A program made the translations under genes and the position numbers. From Berghia stephanieae (Eukaryota; Mollusca; Gastropoda; Nudibranchia; Aeolidiidae): DNA of 64,000 nucleotides. The notes beneath the pieces were generated by a model, which had not been told where the DNA came from, did no database searches, and was given only the letters and a program-made list of their open reading frames with translations. Positions within the stretch are counted from its first letter, which is position 1. Each line of letters opens with the position of its first letter. The stretch spans positions 86,537,948-86,601,947 of the forward strand of contig CM067442.1 of assembly GCA_034508935.3 (NCBI GenBank), given 5' to 3'. Of this stretch, positions 38,328 through 47,679 are shown one piece after another.

Positions 38328-40092
38328 TATATAATAATAATAATAATAATGATGATGATGATGATGATAATAGTAATATCTTTATTGTCCGTGAAGGCAA
38401 TTTCTCATTGGGTTACAGCATATACACGTAAAGCGCTTTGAGCACATTTAGTGGATATTGCGCTATATAAAAAAGCTAAATTTTTTTTATTTAAAAAAAA
38501 ATACATTATATAGGCAAATAGACACAAATGAAACACACATGCACAAATTCACACTTAAAGAGGCTTCGTGTAACCTATCTAAAAAGCATATCATCATGAT
38601 TACAAATGTTATATAACATTTGTAATCATGATGATATGCTTTTTAGATAGGTAGATATATAGATATATATTTATATATACATATATATTCTATATTTTTG
38701 AAAGTGCATAAACCTTGTATGATTTGGTAATTAAAGGCTTTTTGGAAACAAAAATGTTTTGTTTATTTTTATTTGGAAAAAAACAAACTAGATTTAGATA
38801 ATAGTAAATTATACTTTAAAATATATTGTTCTGTTTTTGCTGATTTAAAAAAAAAAAGAGTAAAATTACATCTTTCATCTATTTTATTTATTTATTTAAT
38901 TTGATTAGGTAATGGGTGATATCAACAAAGCAAGGGCTATATTGACAGAGGCTTTGGACATTGATAATGTAAGTGCTATATACCTTATGAATTCCCTTAT
39001 GATTTGTCATCCAGCAGTCTTTTATAAGGTTTGCGATGATTTTATGTTTCCCACTTTTCCTCCAAGTGTTACTAAGTTACACTAATTTTAAGATTCCTGT
39101 TTTATTTTTGATAGCTGAATATATATTATGTTTTACACACAAAACATGTGTATCTTTGATGAAAAGTGGTAGTCAACCTCGCAATTGAAATTAAAAAAAG
39201 TATAGCAAATGAATTACTTTAGACCCAAAACTTGCCTAAATATTGCGATCATAAGTTGATGGTCTTCCTTCTTCTTTTTTTGTTTTTGTTGTTGAAATAC
39301 TTCCGTAATATTTCATGATGAAAATCACAACTCTTAATCACTAAAAACTGAATGCCCTATGAGCTAGGGTGAGGTGATTTGTTGTATTGTGACATAACAC
39401 TATTGGTCAGATGAGAGTTACTGGGCAATGACTGAGCCAGTCTGCAGGCCCAGCTGATTCACCCTATGATAGTGCTTCCCATGTTTAACATTCAATTTAA
39501 TGAATAATTGTTTCCTCCTTATTCTTACAACTGTCTAGAAGTAATGATTTTTAAAAAATAACATTGTCATTAAATTATGCTTTAATTTACATTCAACAGA
39601 GCAATGAGCGAGTTTTCCTTCAACTTTTGGATGTTGAATACCAAGCCCAGCCCATTGAGGAAGAAAGAGTGCATGAAATTTTTGAGCGTATATTTAAAAG
39701 TGAAGTCTCCTTGATTTTAAGGTTAAGGTGTCCCAAAGAAGGATGGAATTTTTAGAAGACTTTGGTCAATGTATTCAAAAGTAAGTGCTTCCAACTGCTT
39801 AGCACCATTGTAAACGTTTTTCTAATTTCTGTTAAAGGAGAACTTATAAATGTGGTTGTAGGATATCTTGTTTTGCATGCTGGGTGTTGAAATCTCTTTA
39901 ATAATAAAATGCCTTATCTGACTTCTAGCTTTACTGATATATTTATTATTATTTATTATTTTTTTTGAAGGAGATTGTGATCTTCTAACAAACTTTAAGT
40001 GCATTTGTCCTGCTTGCAAAAGACTGCTGGGAGCTAATTGTCCATTAAGATTATGTTTGTGTCAAATTATGAGCACAGTTAAAAAAACAAAA

Positions 40093-40178
<86 letters not shown>

Positions 40179-43100
40179 ATATATGCGGGTTAAAATATAC
40201 ATTTTTTTTTTTATTCTTCGCTTAATGAGAGTGAATACTATAAATGTGGACAAACTGCAGCATAAAATCACTTTTCATCCTTGTTTAGAATAAACATTAA
40301 TTAACACATTTTAGTAAAAGGTTGTCCCAATGGCTCAGGTGGTAGAGAACTCACTACACACACAAAGGGACTGAGACCAATCCCTGGTGTGACCGAGATC
40401 GATCCTGGGTGTTGTCAAGATTTTTTTCTGATTGGGTAGCTGGGTTGGTTGGATCTGGTGGAAAGTTTTTTGTGATACTCTAGCATCCTATCAAAGGTTA
40501 GAAAGAAATTGCTTTTGTTCATTTCTATAGAATCTGGATAGACTCTGGCTCTATTGGCCTAAGGGCTCTGGGGAACTTTATTTTTTCTTTGATTAAAAAC
40601 ATTAAAAAAAAATTATAATTTTTAAAATTTTTGTCTCCTAAGGAGGAAAGCTATGGAAAAGGCTGGTTTCTTTTCTGTTATTATTGGATTGCAATTGACA
40701 ATGCCTTGTGCGCATTGCATATGATTTTTTTATAACGAACAGTTCAATGTTATATTGTGATTTACTTATATACACCATTTTAATCTCATGAAAGGACCTG
40801 GAAGTGGGGTGAATGTACCATGAGACGGTTATATCGATCTTGCCAAGTGTCAATGATTTGTCTAACCATCGATACTGGCAACAATTTGTCTAAAGAAAAC
40901 AAAGAATACAATTTATATACGGTCAAGATATCCTGCAGTGAAGTAGGACACAACAGCCAATTAAAATGCCGAGATATCACACTGTGATGTAAAATAACAG
41001 AAAAAGAAAATGTCAGATTATTATCCAATGACATCCTGTGAATCGTCATTGGTCAGAAATGTGATGTCAGTGGTCAAGTCTAGTCCCTGGCCGTGCCAGC
41101 ATTTCTCAGTACCGATTCTGGTAAATGGAATTCCTGATACCGTTCTTACTTGCCTTACTTACTAGCGAGATATGCTCCCCACATCACCCACTTTTTGCAA
41201 GACTGTTTACCTGTCTTTGCAAGCTGCCAGTTCAATCCCGTCTGGAACCGAGACTGAGTGTCAATAAATGAGACAGATCTATTCCCCCCCCCTCTCTCTA
41301 ATAAAAAAAAATAATGAAATAATAATAGAAAGCAAAAAAAAACCCTCTTACTCAATTTCTTATTTGCAGTAGCAATGCTCAGCATCTCTGTATTGTCGGC
41401 AAGGTCATGTCACTACTCAGTCTCGATACCACTCGACAATAGTTATGTCTCAGAAGTCACCATTGTTGCTGATACTGATAGCACAGCAACTTCATGAGGG
41501 CGCTTCCTTATTTGATGTTCTTGCCAGCACTGGGAATAGGGTCCATAAAATTATTCCTGGTCTTCAGAGATACACCACAATAACAGACTTTTTAAAGTAC
41601 CTAAAAAAATGAGAGCCATCCTAAATTTCAAAATCAGCCTTTTTAAAGGCCACCAAATCATTGGGATCGACTTCCCTTGTTTTTATCTCGCATTTTCTTA
41701 TTTGTTTCCCTTTCATTTTTTATATATCGGCATCACACTTATATTATCAAATTTTACCAAGGACCTGACCTGACGATGTAGATCTGCCAACTCTTCCAGT
41801 TTTATTGGAAAATTCCTGAAATTTATTCTCATTCCCAAATTTCTCATATTAAATATTACCAGCTGTATATCCGATTTTGCCTCATTTGATTTCTCAAGAT
41901 TAAGCTCATGTCACTGAAATGGATTTTACAATGATGAAGTCTAATACTAATAGGTATATATTTCAAATATTTATTTGAATAATGAAAATTTTGGCCTTTA
42001 AAATTTTCTTTTTTTTCTTCAGAATATCTGATGCGTATGACGAACATCAAAAGCTTATGAAAGAAACCAGCAACAAGAAAAAGAGACCTGAAAGAGAACC
42101 TCCGTGAGTTAATAAAATTGATTGCTTAATTTGATTATTGGTAATTTGCGGATTTAAACTCACCTTAACTCAATTAACACACTGGTCCATGAATGAGGAC
42201 AAAAGGGGACTGAAGCTGGTAACGACGGTCCATAAATCATGTGCACAAGCCCATGTGTTCATGAATGTTTTATTTTTCTCCTATATTTAGAATACTACAA
42301 AAATTAAACTTGAATTTAATTGGTTAATAGTTTAGCTTGACCCTTCACCTCGTGTGTGGAAAGTCTCTGACCTTTTAAGCAACAATGAAGCTAGAACTCA
42401 AAAAAATGTTCTAACAACTTCATGACATTGAAATTTGGCAATTTAAAAGCCAAAAGGCTAATGTTTAGTGTAAAATCTCCTCCATATTGTAAAATTGATG
42501 ATAGTAAAGTATTGAAAATGTAAAGCTCCGTTGAAAATCAACTATTCCACCAAATTTCATGATTCAACAACAAAACTAAAGCTTGTTTTATCAACTACTA
42601 GCGCCTAACAATGCTTACTAACGCCGCAGTGTCTATAGACACGTTAAATAGTACCACAGTGACGTTCTGCGATTGTAATGTAGTGGACCATCAAATGCAG
42701 TGACGTTCAGTGCTTCTTAGGCTGAAAGGGTTAACTACACGCGAGTAGTATGTAGCAGTTTGTTTCATTGCATGTGTGTTTAATCTAACACACACACACA
42801 AGTAACAATAGAAGATAATTGACTTTTATAGCCTTTTATTCAACTTTTCGTAATCAACTGTCTGACGCTAGGTGACTGAAGTCTTGTTTGCCTAGGGTTT
42901 CACAGTGATGATCAGCAATATCATAGTATTTTTTTAAATTGTAAAAACTATTAGTTATTCTTGTTTTTTTTTAAAATATTGATAAAATATTCAACTTTAG
43001 AACATGTTTTTTTTAATACAAAGAAAATCGATTTTTATGACCACTAATGCTTGAACTTCCATATCCACACGTTAGGCACGTTAGCTTTGGTTAGCCTTAC

Positions 43101-45199
43101 TTGAGTTAAAGGGAAAGTAAAAGAAGATAGGAGAATAGGGAGGGAGGAGTGCTCTTCAAAATTATTTTTGGAAAAAAAAAAATCATCCTGGGTATACAGT
43201 GATGCTAAAACTCTGGTTTTGGTTAGATGCTATGGTTTTAATGAAAATCTCAACCATTTTCACAGTGTCATCACAACCACCACAGCATCATCATCATCAT
43301 TGCCACCACTGGCAGCCATTAGTAAAACTACTTCCATCACCATATCATCATCATTACTAAAACCACTACATCATCACCATTGCCACTACGTACTACTACA
43401 ACCACCAAATCATCTTTACCAGAACCACCACAACGATCTCATCATCATCATCACTGTCATCAGTACTGCATCCACCACATCGTCATAATAGCTATTACGA
43501 CCACCACCACTACTCTTCAACCACCACTATATCATTATCTCCACCAACAAATCTATTTATATAATTTTACTAGACATTATCTAATTTTTGAGGTATATAT
43601 ATCATATTTCCTAAATACAGTGCTGATTTACTCGATTAGACAAAACACACAACACCTCATTATACATACATGGCATGCAGGATATCATTAGAGGGGAGAG
43701 CAGTAAGAATTGAGGGGGTAGGCACTACTTGTCTACACACTATAGCCTGTCCATAGCCATCAGGTGTCACAGGAAGCAATCAACCCTACAAATCCTGAAC
43801 ATCACACAGGCAATTGAAAAAAATCATGGTGTTTTCAGGTGTCGCAATACAATTCCTTCATTAGTGTGTCAATATATTGTGATAAATACTCACAAAACTC
43901 TGGGTCTGATTGTTTCACGGCAGGCAAGCACTTAAAATGGCTACTCCTGAGTTTGGCCAAAAATGTATGTCACTTTTAAAGGCGGTGAACACAAAATGAA
44001 AAGAAAAGTGAGTTGTTGTTAGTGGTGGTTACAGAAATAAATGATTCCATTGGTATTGAATACAACTCAGTCACAGTAATTAACTGCAATCGTTGCTTTA
44101 TTTTATGACTTATTTTTTTGGCCAGTTTCGGGCCTGTATGTCACGAAGGCTAGGATGCAACGCAACTTGCCCTGTTTCTCTCTTTCTTTTTCTGTGTGAG
44201 GTGCTGTAGATTGGTTTTTGTATTAATATAACAAGAGTATTCCAATATCTTTTAAAACCATTCCCTTTATTATAATTAACCATCTTGTTTTTCATTGCTT
44301 CAGAGCTGAAGAACCTGTGGAGAAGAAAGCGAAAACTACCCCAGACATTCCTCCAGCACCCTACCCAGAGACAAATAACACAGATGCAGGTTTACTTCCT
44401 ATGCCACCCAATATTCCACCACCAGCCCCTCCTGTTCAAAATGCCTATGGATATAATCCATGGGCTGGACCAAATTATCCCAATTCAGCGGTGTGTAGTG
44501 TAATCATTCTTAGACATTCGTTGATTTGCGAAAATATTTATTAATTTTGGGACAGTTCAGTCAACCAGGTATAAATTTTAAAGTTGTCTGTTGAGTAGAT
44601 GAATAAAGTTACACATGGAAATGCTTTGGACGAGTTGTTTCTGTAGAAATTAAAGCATTTAGTTTTCTAGAGTCTAGAGCTTTGTTGATACTTCAATTAG
44701 GCTTTCTCCATAAGAAGATACAGACCTTAAATGTAGATTCAATGGCAATAGCAAACTTGCCCGTCAGTATGAAATATTATTAAATTGACAGAAAAATGGA
44801 ATCGAGAAGTGTTTGGGATTTCTCTGAGAAACTAAGGAGCAGGCACTGAACAATCTAAACAGTTGTGTATGAAACAGTGCAAAGCAAGAAAGAAAACCAT
44901 CCCAACAAATTAATTGAGGCAGACATTTTTTTCTCTTGCATTTTTCTTTCTTGCTTTGTCTGGCACCGTTTCATACACACTTGTTCAGGGATTTCCATGC
45001 TGCACGGTATTATAAAATTTATTCTTGTTTTTTTAATAGTTTTTGAGTCCTCTTACTGTTTCAATTACACCTCATTATTGCTGTGATTTGACCAATCTTC
45101 ATTAATTTAATTTTTGTCTCCTTCTTTCAACAGGGTGGAATGTATCCAAATTACCCATATTCTTACCCCCCTCCTTCGTATGGATATTATGGATACTGA
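18245..45199 (+). CDS. PRPF39: PRPF39, pre-mRNA-processing factor 39 (15 coding exons)
   Basis: U1 snRNP-associated splicing factor made of HAT (half-TPR) repeats; in animals it acts as a homodimer that helps U1 recognise weak 5' splice sites (family knowledge). Exons: 18245-18299, 24896-25107, 27033-27157, 29250-29365, 32831-32998, 33565-33745, 34012-34122, 34716-34880, 37073-37199, 37977-38185, 38909-38968, 39600-39780, 42023-42103, 44304-44490, 45134-45199. All junctions are GT-AG. About 681 residues, close to the human protein (about 669, from memory). Diagnostic blocks shared with vertebrate PRPF39: [105 protein letters not shown] and [11 protein letters not shown]. The C-terminus is rich in P and Y. 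The frame needs one extra base at two places (exon 3/4 junction and within exon 12); see findings. Confidence 0.95.
18663..20228. mobile_element. TAGG-type TIR DNA transposon, copy 1 (1566 bp)
   Basis: Begins TAGGGAGTTTAATAG and ends CTCACTAAACTGCCTA, whose reverse complement TAGGCAGTTTAGTGAG matches the start with few changes. Flanked by exact 7-bp duplications CAATAAT (18656-18662 and 20229-20235). No transposase frame is seen, so it is non-autonomous. It lies in PRPF39 intron 1. A nearly identical copy follows at 20404. Confidence 0.88.
20236..20396 (+). repeat. ACC/CAT/TAC minisatellite between the two TAGG elements
   Basis: Degenerate CACCACCATTGCTACAACTA-type repeats of the same style as those at 32065-32455, 43260-43550 and (inverted) 54035-54362. 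Confidence 0.8.
20404..21980. mobile_element. TAGG-type TIR DNA transposon, copy 2 (1577 bp)
   Basis: Same element and orientation as copy 1, differing by scattered substitutions and small indels (for example a longer C-run near 21145). Its own 7-bp duplication ATAGAAC (20397-20403 and 21981-21987) shows an independent insertion rather than tandem duplication. Confidence 0.88.
22174..22844. mobile_element. Short TIR element (671 bp), TAGG-type
   Basis: Perfect 16-bp inverted termini TAGGTACTTTGGTAAA / TTTACCAAAGTACCTA and an exact 7-bp duplication GTTATAT (22167-22173 and 22845-22851). Non-coding. Same first four bases and same duplication length as the elements at 18663 and 20404. Confidence 0.88.
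22853..24699. mobile_element. TIR element (1847 bp) with CAGTGGTGATCGCC ends
   Basis: Perfect 20-bp terminal inverted repeats CAGTGGTGATCGCCTAAATG. Candidate duplication TAGTTATATA / TAGTTGTATT is imperfect, and its left copy overlaps the end of the neighbouring element. The CAGTG start suggests a hAT-like non-autonomous element. It carries a nested element at 23776-24204. Confidence 0.8.
23776..24204. mobile_element. hAT-type MITE (429 bp) nested in the previous element
   Basis: Ends CAGGGCTGGCGG...CCGCCAGCCCTG, with GGAGTC/GACTCC hexamer repeats just inside both ends. Exact 8-bp duplication CATGTATT at 23768-23775 and 24205-24212. The 8-bp duplication and CAGGG terminus are hAT hallmarks. 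Confidence 0.9.
24896..25107 (+). CDS. PRPF39: PRPF39 exon 2
   Basis: Follows TGTACAG; acidic linker, then the start of the HAT array ([20 protein letters not shown], residues about 65-84). Ends phase 0 before GTATGTG. Confidence 0.93.
25155..25260. repeat. (TTC)n microsatellite in PRPF39 intron 2
   Basis: TTC/CTT tract with few interruptions beginning about 50 bp after the exon 2 donor. Confidence 0.95.
26248..26785. mobile_element. AGACCTGCC-type TIR element (538 bp)
   Basis: Left end CAGACCTGCCGACGTTACGA, right end reverse complement CAGACCTACC. Candidate 6-bp duplication TATTAC / TGTTAC (one mismatch) at 26242-26247 and 26786-26791. Interior rich in TTACGAATT-like words. Same terminal word as 45980-46332. 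Confidence 0.65.
27033..27157 (+). CDS. PRPF39: PRPF39 exon 3
   Basis: [20 protein letters not shown] then [20 protein letters not shown], the second HAT repeat. Ends ATTGG/GTAATGG in phase 2, which does not match the phase 0 start of exon 4. Confidence 0.92.
27158..29249 (+). other. PRPF39 intron 3, no embedded element recognised
   Basis: AT-rich, without recognisable repeat family or ORF. A short open stretch with acceptor-like TTGATATCAG at 28980 would continue the exon 3 frame but shows no HAT similarity and runs into a stop. Confidence 0.5.
29250..29365 (+). CDS. PRPF39: PRPF39 exon 4
   Basis: [23 protein letters not shown] repeat 3; acceptor TTTCAACAG, donor GTAAGT, phase 2 end that joins exon 5 cleanly. 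Confidence 0.92.
29500..30520. other. Possible decayed TIR element in PRPF39 intron 4
   Basis: TACAGTGGGACCTTTCTAAT at 29509 resembles the ends of pogo/Tigger-like elements, and the following block resembles their non-coding flank, but I cannot find the matching right end or a duplication. Confidence 0.3.
30939..31427 (+). other. ORF of 162 codons in PRPF39 intron 4, possible transposon-derived
   Basis: The second half, from an internal ATG at 31223, reads [14 protein letters not shown] then [20 protein letters not shown], which has the look of an N-terminal piece of a transposon-encoded DNA-binding protein, though no zinc-binding set is visible. The first half is hydrophobic and probably not coding. 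Function not recognised. Confidence 0.3.
31788..32014. repeat. (AC)n, (TC)n and (TG)n microsatellites
   Basis: CA run at 31788-31801, long TC tract at about 31890-31990, TG run at 31995-32014. Frames across them are artefacts. Confidence 0.95.
32065..32635 (+). repeat. Composite repeat: minisatellite plus unique block ending TCTCACCCCTG
   Basis: 32065-32455 is a degenerate minisatellite of ACCACCACATCATCCCTACC type, roughly 36-40 bp per unit. It joins a unique block (TTGAAATTCCACCGAGTTGT, CAAATTTCTAGGTTATGGTC, CATAGATGGGTCATGATC) that ends CCAGTCATTCTCACCCCTG at 32635. The same two parts occur together, inverted, at 53834-54362, and the unique block occurs alone at 60022-60135. Confidence 0.75.
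32831..32998 (+). CDS. PRPF39: PRPF39 exon 5
   Basis: [20 protein letters not shown] through [13 protein letters not shown] repeat 4, one of the most conserved stretches of the family. Confidence 0.93.
33432..33525. repeat. (TA)n and G-run just upstream of PRPF39 exon 6
   Basis: TA tract 33432-33500, then GAGGGAGG and a run of G to about 33525, ending 40 bp before the exon 6 acceptor. Confidence 0.95.
33565..33745 (+). CDS. PRPF39: PRPF39 exon 6
   Basis: [20 protein letters not shown] then an acidic, lineage-variable linker ([18 protein letters not shown]). Acceptor TTGCAG, donor GTAAGT. Confidence 0.92.
34012..34122 (+). CDS. PRPF39: PRPF39 exon 7
   Basis: [20 protein letters not shown] then [12 protein letters not shown]. 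Phase 0 at both ends. Confidence 0.92.
34716..34880 (+). CDS. PRPF39: PRPF39 exon 8
   Basis: [40 protein letters not shown], core of the central HAT repeats. Phase 0 at both ends. Confidence 0.94.
34966..36717. mobile_element. TIR element (1752 bp) with TAGACCTGCATG ends, in PRPF39 intron 8
   Basis: Twelve-base inverted termini TAGACCTGCATG / CATGCAGGTCTA and an exact 6-bp duplication TCAGAC (34960-34965 and 36718-36723). The right half (36430-36610) is unusually CG-rich and contains the palindrome GCCGACAATATTGTCGGC. No transposase frame seen. Superfamily unknown. Confidence 0.8.
36890..36993 (+). repeat. C-run, (TC)n, C-run in PRPF39 intron 8
   Basis: About 20 C, then about 30 TC units, then about 20 C. 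Pure pyrimidine on the sense strand for about 100 bp, ending about 80 bp before exon 9. Confidence 0.95.
37073..37199 (+). CDS. PRPF39: PRPF39 exon 9
   Basis: [38 protein letters not shown]. Acceptor TTTTTCAG lies about 80 bp after the C/TC/C tract at 36890-36993. Confidence 0.94.
37430..37638 (-). mobile_element. tRNA-Arg-like SINE (family A), copy 5, head missing
   Basis: Minus-strand tail AAGCGCTTTGAGCACATTTG, GTGGATAGTGCCC and body; the tRNA-like head is not present. In PRPF39 intron 9. Confidence 0.75.
37977..38185 (+). CDS. PRPF39: PRPF39 exon 10
   Basis: [40 protein letters not shown]. Phase 1 in, phase 0 out; a long TA tract starts about 60 bp after its donor. Confidence 0.93.
38248..38360. 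repeat. (TA)n, (AAT)n and (GAT)n cluster in PRPF39 intron 10
   Basis: TA tract followed by short trinucleotide runs. Confidence 0.95.
38429..38471 (+). mobile_element. SINE family A, 3' tail fragment
   Basis: AAAGCGCTTTGAGCACATTT, AGTGGATATTGCGCTATATA only. Confidence 0.7.
38573..38652. repeat. 80-bp perfect palindrome
   Basis: Left arm from ACCTATCTAAAAAGCATATC to ACAAATGTTAT; right arm is its exact reverse complement with no spacer (centre between 38612 and 38613). Checked base by base: 40 of 40 pairs match. In PRPF39 intron 10. Confidence 0.97.
38909..38968 (+). CDS. PRPF39: PRPF39 exon 11 (60 bp)
   Basis: Small symmetric exon, [20 protein letters not shown]; phase 0 at both ends, so it could be skipped without a frame change. 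Confidence 0.88.
39600..39780 (+). CDS. PRPF39: PRPF39 exon 12 (single-base frame break inside)
   Basis: Starts [20 protein letters not shown] in one frame and ends [19 protein letters not shown] in another; the switch lies near 39705-39720 (TCCTTGATTTTAAGG). One missing base there, for example in TTGGA, would restore the family sequence, and the phase at the 3' end then fits exon 13. Confidence 0.88.
40098..40180. repeat. (TA)n microsatellite in PRPF39 intron 12
   Basis: Pure TA tract. Confidence 0.95.
40319..40588 (+). mobile_element. tRNA-derived SINE (family B), copy 1
   Basis: GTCCCAATGGCTCAGGTGGT (A-box region), then CGAGATCGATCCTGGGT, TTGGATCTGGTGGAAAGTTT, TAGACTCTGGCTCTATTGGC and CTAAGGGCTCTGG. 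The same order occurs at 46462-46730. The head resembles tRNA-Val (inference). Confidence 0.75.
42023..42103 (+). CDS. PRPF39: PRPF39 exon 13
   Basis: [20 protein letters not shown], matching the conserved AYDEHQ block that ends the HAT array; basic tail. Confidence 0.92.
43260..43550 (+). repeat. ACC/CAT minisatellite in PRPF39 intron 13
   Basis: Degenerate ACAACCACCACAGCATCATC-type repeat, same style as 32065-32455 but without the unique block. Confidence 0.8.
44304..44490 (+). CDS. PRPF39: PRPF39 exon 14
   Basis: Proline-rich disordered region: [37 protein letters not shown]. Donor GTGTGT is weaker than the others. Confidence 0.9.
44858..44990. repeat. Inverted pair of SINE tails in PRPF39 intron 14
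   Basis: GTGTATGAAACAGTGCAAAG, CAAGAAAGAAAA on the left is mirrored by TTTTTCTTTCTTGCTTTGTC, TGGCACCGTTTCATACACAC on the right, with about 40 bp between. The word matches the tail of the element at 8322-8480. Confidence 0.7.
45134..45199 (+). CDS. PRPF39: PRPF39 exon 15 (stop codon)
   Basis: [21 protein letters not shown] then TGA at 45197-45199. Tyrosine/proline-rich C-terminal tail. Confidence 0.9.
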   Translation, partial: GGMYPNYPYSYPPPSYGYYGY

Positions 45200-45307
45200 C
45201 ACATTATTGATGATGAAGTGCTCTCTGTTTCTACACTTTACATTTTGTTAAAGATAAAAGTTAGACCTAAACGCAGAAGGAGGTTGTTACTGTTATGTTC
45301 TTTTTTT

Positions 45308-45313
45308 ATTAAA
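45308..45313 (+). promoter_or_regulatory. Possible PRPF39 polyadenylation signal
   Basis: ATTAAA variant about 110 bp after the stop, followed by a T-rich stretch. No canonical AATAAA is seen nearer. Confidence 0.4.
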
Positions 45314-45424
45314 GGAAAATAAGAAAACCTACATGTATTTGGAAGTAACTTTATTTTGATTTCCTTTTGTGTGTAAGTAACAATGTGAAATTGATTGTAA
45401 GCTTCGATTTAATATACGAAAACC

Positions 45425-45950
45425 TGGGTGGGGTTCCTGACCTCCCATAGTGGGCAGGGAGGTACATACTGTGTCTTCTATCCCCTTATATCTGTTTTCC
45501 AACATGCTTTTTGTCTTTGTCTTGGAATGAGATTACTTGGTTTTGTCCTGGTCCTGGCTGAGAGGGAAACAGTCGAATGTAAAGTTAGTTTTGGGAGATG
45601 ATATTTTTTTCCTTGTAAATCATCTCTCTGTTATGCACTGTATTATGCTTTCTTTATGTTATATATGATTTGTAAAACATTTGAGTGTGTTCCTCTTAGC
45701 GGGGACATGTGCTTGTGTCTGGATGAGACTTTTAGTGATCTGAAACTAAGTACTTTGATAGTGCTTTTGGAATCTACACCTGTTTCTTATTTGAACCAAT
45801 TCCCCTTTGTCTTCCCTTTTCTTGGATGCTTTATTGTAATTCTAGAACTTTTTACTATCCCATTTTCTTCCTTTTTACTGGCGCTGATATGACCTTATTT
45901 ATGTGTTGCAAGCGCCATAAAACCCTTAAAAAACAAAAAAACAAACAAAA
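45425..45950 (+). repeat. Dispersed repeat with GCGCCATAAAACCC 3' end, copy 1
   Basis: CTCCCATAGTGGGCAGGGAG, GTCTTGGAATGAGATTACTT, GTCGAATGTAAAGTTAG, CTTGTAAATCATCTCTCTGT, then the end AAGCGCCATAAAACCCTTA plus an A-rich tail. An inverted copy lies at 47680-48300. The A-rich 3' tail suggests a SINE or LINE 3' end. Confidence 0.75.
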
Positions 45951-45979
45951 TATACGAAAACAGATAAAAGCTTACATTC

Positions 45980-46332
45980 CATACCTACCGAATCTTATGA
46001 ATTTTTTGTAATTTTACTAATTTTAGACACATTTAGCCAATTACGAAAATACGAGATGGTATGGAAAATTACGAATTTTTAATTCCCAGTAATATTTAAA
46101 TGATGATGATAATAATAATAATGATGATAAGAACTACTACTACTTATACTACTCTAAAATAATGATGATAATAATTATAAACAATAATAAAGCATTTCTA
46201 CAGCACATAAGCATGATGATGTCAAATTGTGGTTGTTCGTACACGATTTAAAAAATTACTAATTTCCTTGTCAAATTACAAAAAATTGACATAAGAATTA
46301 CTAAATTTGAAGTTTTGAATTTGGCAGGTCTG
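45980..46332. mobile_element. AGACCTGCC-type TIR element (353 bp)
   Basis: Left end CATACCTACCGAATC, right end reverse complement CAGACCTGCCAAATTC; exact 6-bp duplication ACATTC (45974-45979 and 46333-46338). An ATA/GAT tract lies inside (about 46100-46195). Related ends at 26248-26785. Confidence 0.7.
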
Positions 46333-46461
46333 ACATTCAATTTCACATTGTTATTTTTCTTTGAGCTTCGAGCAGCAACATTTAATTAAAATACAAGGTG
46401 GGCCTCCTTTGGTTTACCAAGGAATGACTGTCCTTTTTTCCCCATTGTTTGTATTGGACTT

Positions 46462-46730
46462 GGAGGTCCCGATAGCTCAGTTGGTAGGGCACTTGTTTCA
46501 CACGCAGAGACCAAGATCGATCCAGAGTCAAGATTTTTTTTCCCATTCCCCTGTATGTTCAGCAGTGAAAGGGTAGATGGATCTACTAATTTGGGAAAAG
46601 TCTTTGTGATAAACAGGGACCTCCCCAAAGGGTAGCAAGCGGTTGCTTTTGTCTGTTTCATGCAATAGAAACCAGGATAAACTCCAGCTCCATGGGTCTT
46701 ATGGCTCCGAAGGATTTTTTTCTTTTTTTT
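46462..46730 (+). mobile_element. tRNA-derived SINE (family B), copy 2
   Basis: GGTCCCGATAGCTCAGTTGG (clear A-box), TTTCACACGCAGAGACCAAG, ATCGATCC, then GATGGATCTACTAATTTGGG, AACTCCAGCTCCATGGGTCT and TATGGCTCCGAAGG, ending in a T-rich tail. Better preserved head than copy 1. Confidence 0.8.
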
Positions 46731-47679
46731 TTTTTTTGGATTGGAATTAGAATGTTTGGCTTTCCCAAGCCATTGCTCAAGTGATTCACTTAAGGGAAAC
46801 AGTTGATTGTATTGATGTATTTATCATACGGATGCTTTAACACAACTTTCCTGTATCAATAATAAAAAGGTCAGGATGACCAACTGCCTCTATTTTCACC
46901 AGATCTAAACAAATCTAGCTACCCATTTACTACTGAGTGAACAGATTTTGGCAGTGGGAAAAACTCAACTCTGGGATCGAGTTCAGTCAGTTATGGTTTT
47001 GGAAACAAAAGTTCTAACAAAAATATCTCCTACTCCTATGCCAATTACGGGGTGGGCATGATATGTACAGTACTTATTTTTTTCACTTTGAAATCTATTT
47101 TTACAATGCAGCACACATTGACATCGCACCGAAGCTTTATCATTTGACACTAGCAAATAAAGATCATGTGTTGATGCACATTTGACCACTTGTATCACAA
47201 TTCTATGCATAAAGACAATGGTGAGGGAAAATGACCTCGCCTTCAATCAATGTGTCCCTAAATGTACAAAAATTGGAAAGCTTTTGAAAGAGTTCCGTGA
47301 CATCCTTCCAAATGATGCAGAGAGCCTGAGGAGCTTGTTGCCATGTTGAGATCATTGGTGAAGTCTCCACAATGCAATTATGTATTACGGACATCACAAA
47401 ACTTATGAAGAAACAACCTCATACAAAGGGGCAATGGTAGCAATCAAGACCATTCAGTTTTACATCACACATGCAAGCTCAGTCCTATGTGGAGTGATAT
47501 GAATGAGTATGACATATTCCTCCATTGCATGTAAGAGTGTTTATTGGTTATTTCCTCCCCTCTTGATTTCATTTCAGGACAGAAAAAAAACAAAGCAAAA
47601 CCTCCTTTGAATCCAATAGTTTTATAAATTTATAATAAAGACAAATGACGTTTGTTCTGTTTGTTTGTAAGTAAAGGTT
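46731..47679. other. Spacer without recognisable gene
   Basis: The short frames at 46983-47246 and 47203-47397 (minus) have no recognisable domain. 47209-47480 is less AT-rich and might be a decayed repeat. Confidence 0.5.

Noticed and set aside
18245-45199. PRPF39 as a pseudogene because of two frame gaps
   Set aside because: All splice sites and conserved blocks are kept over 15 exons; two one-base gaps next to G runs fit assembly error better.
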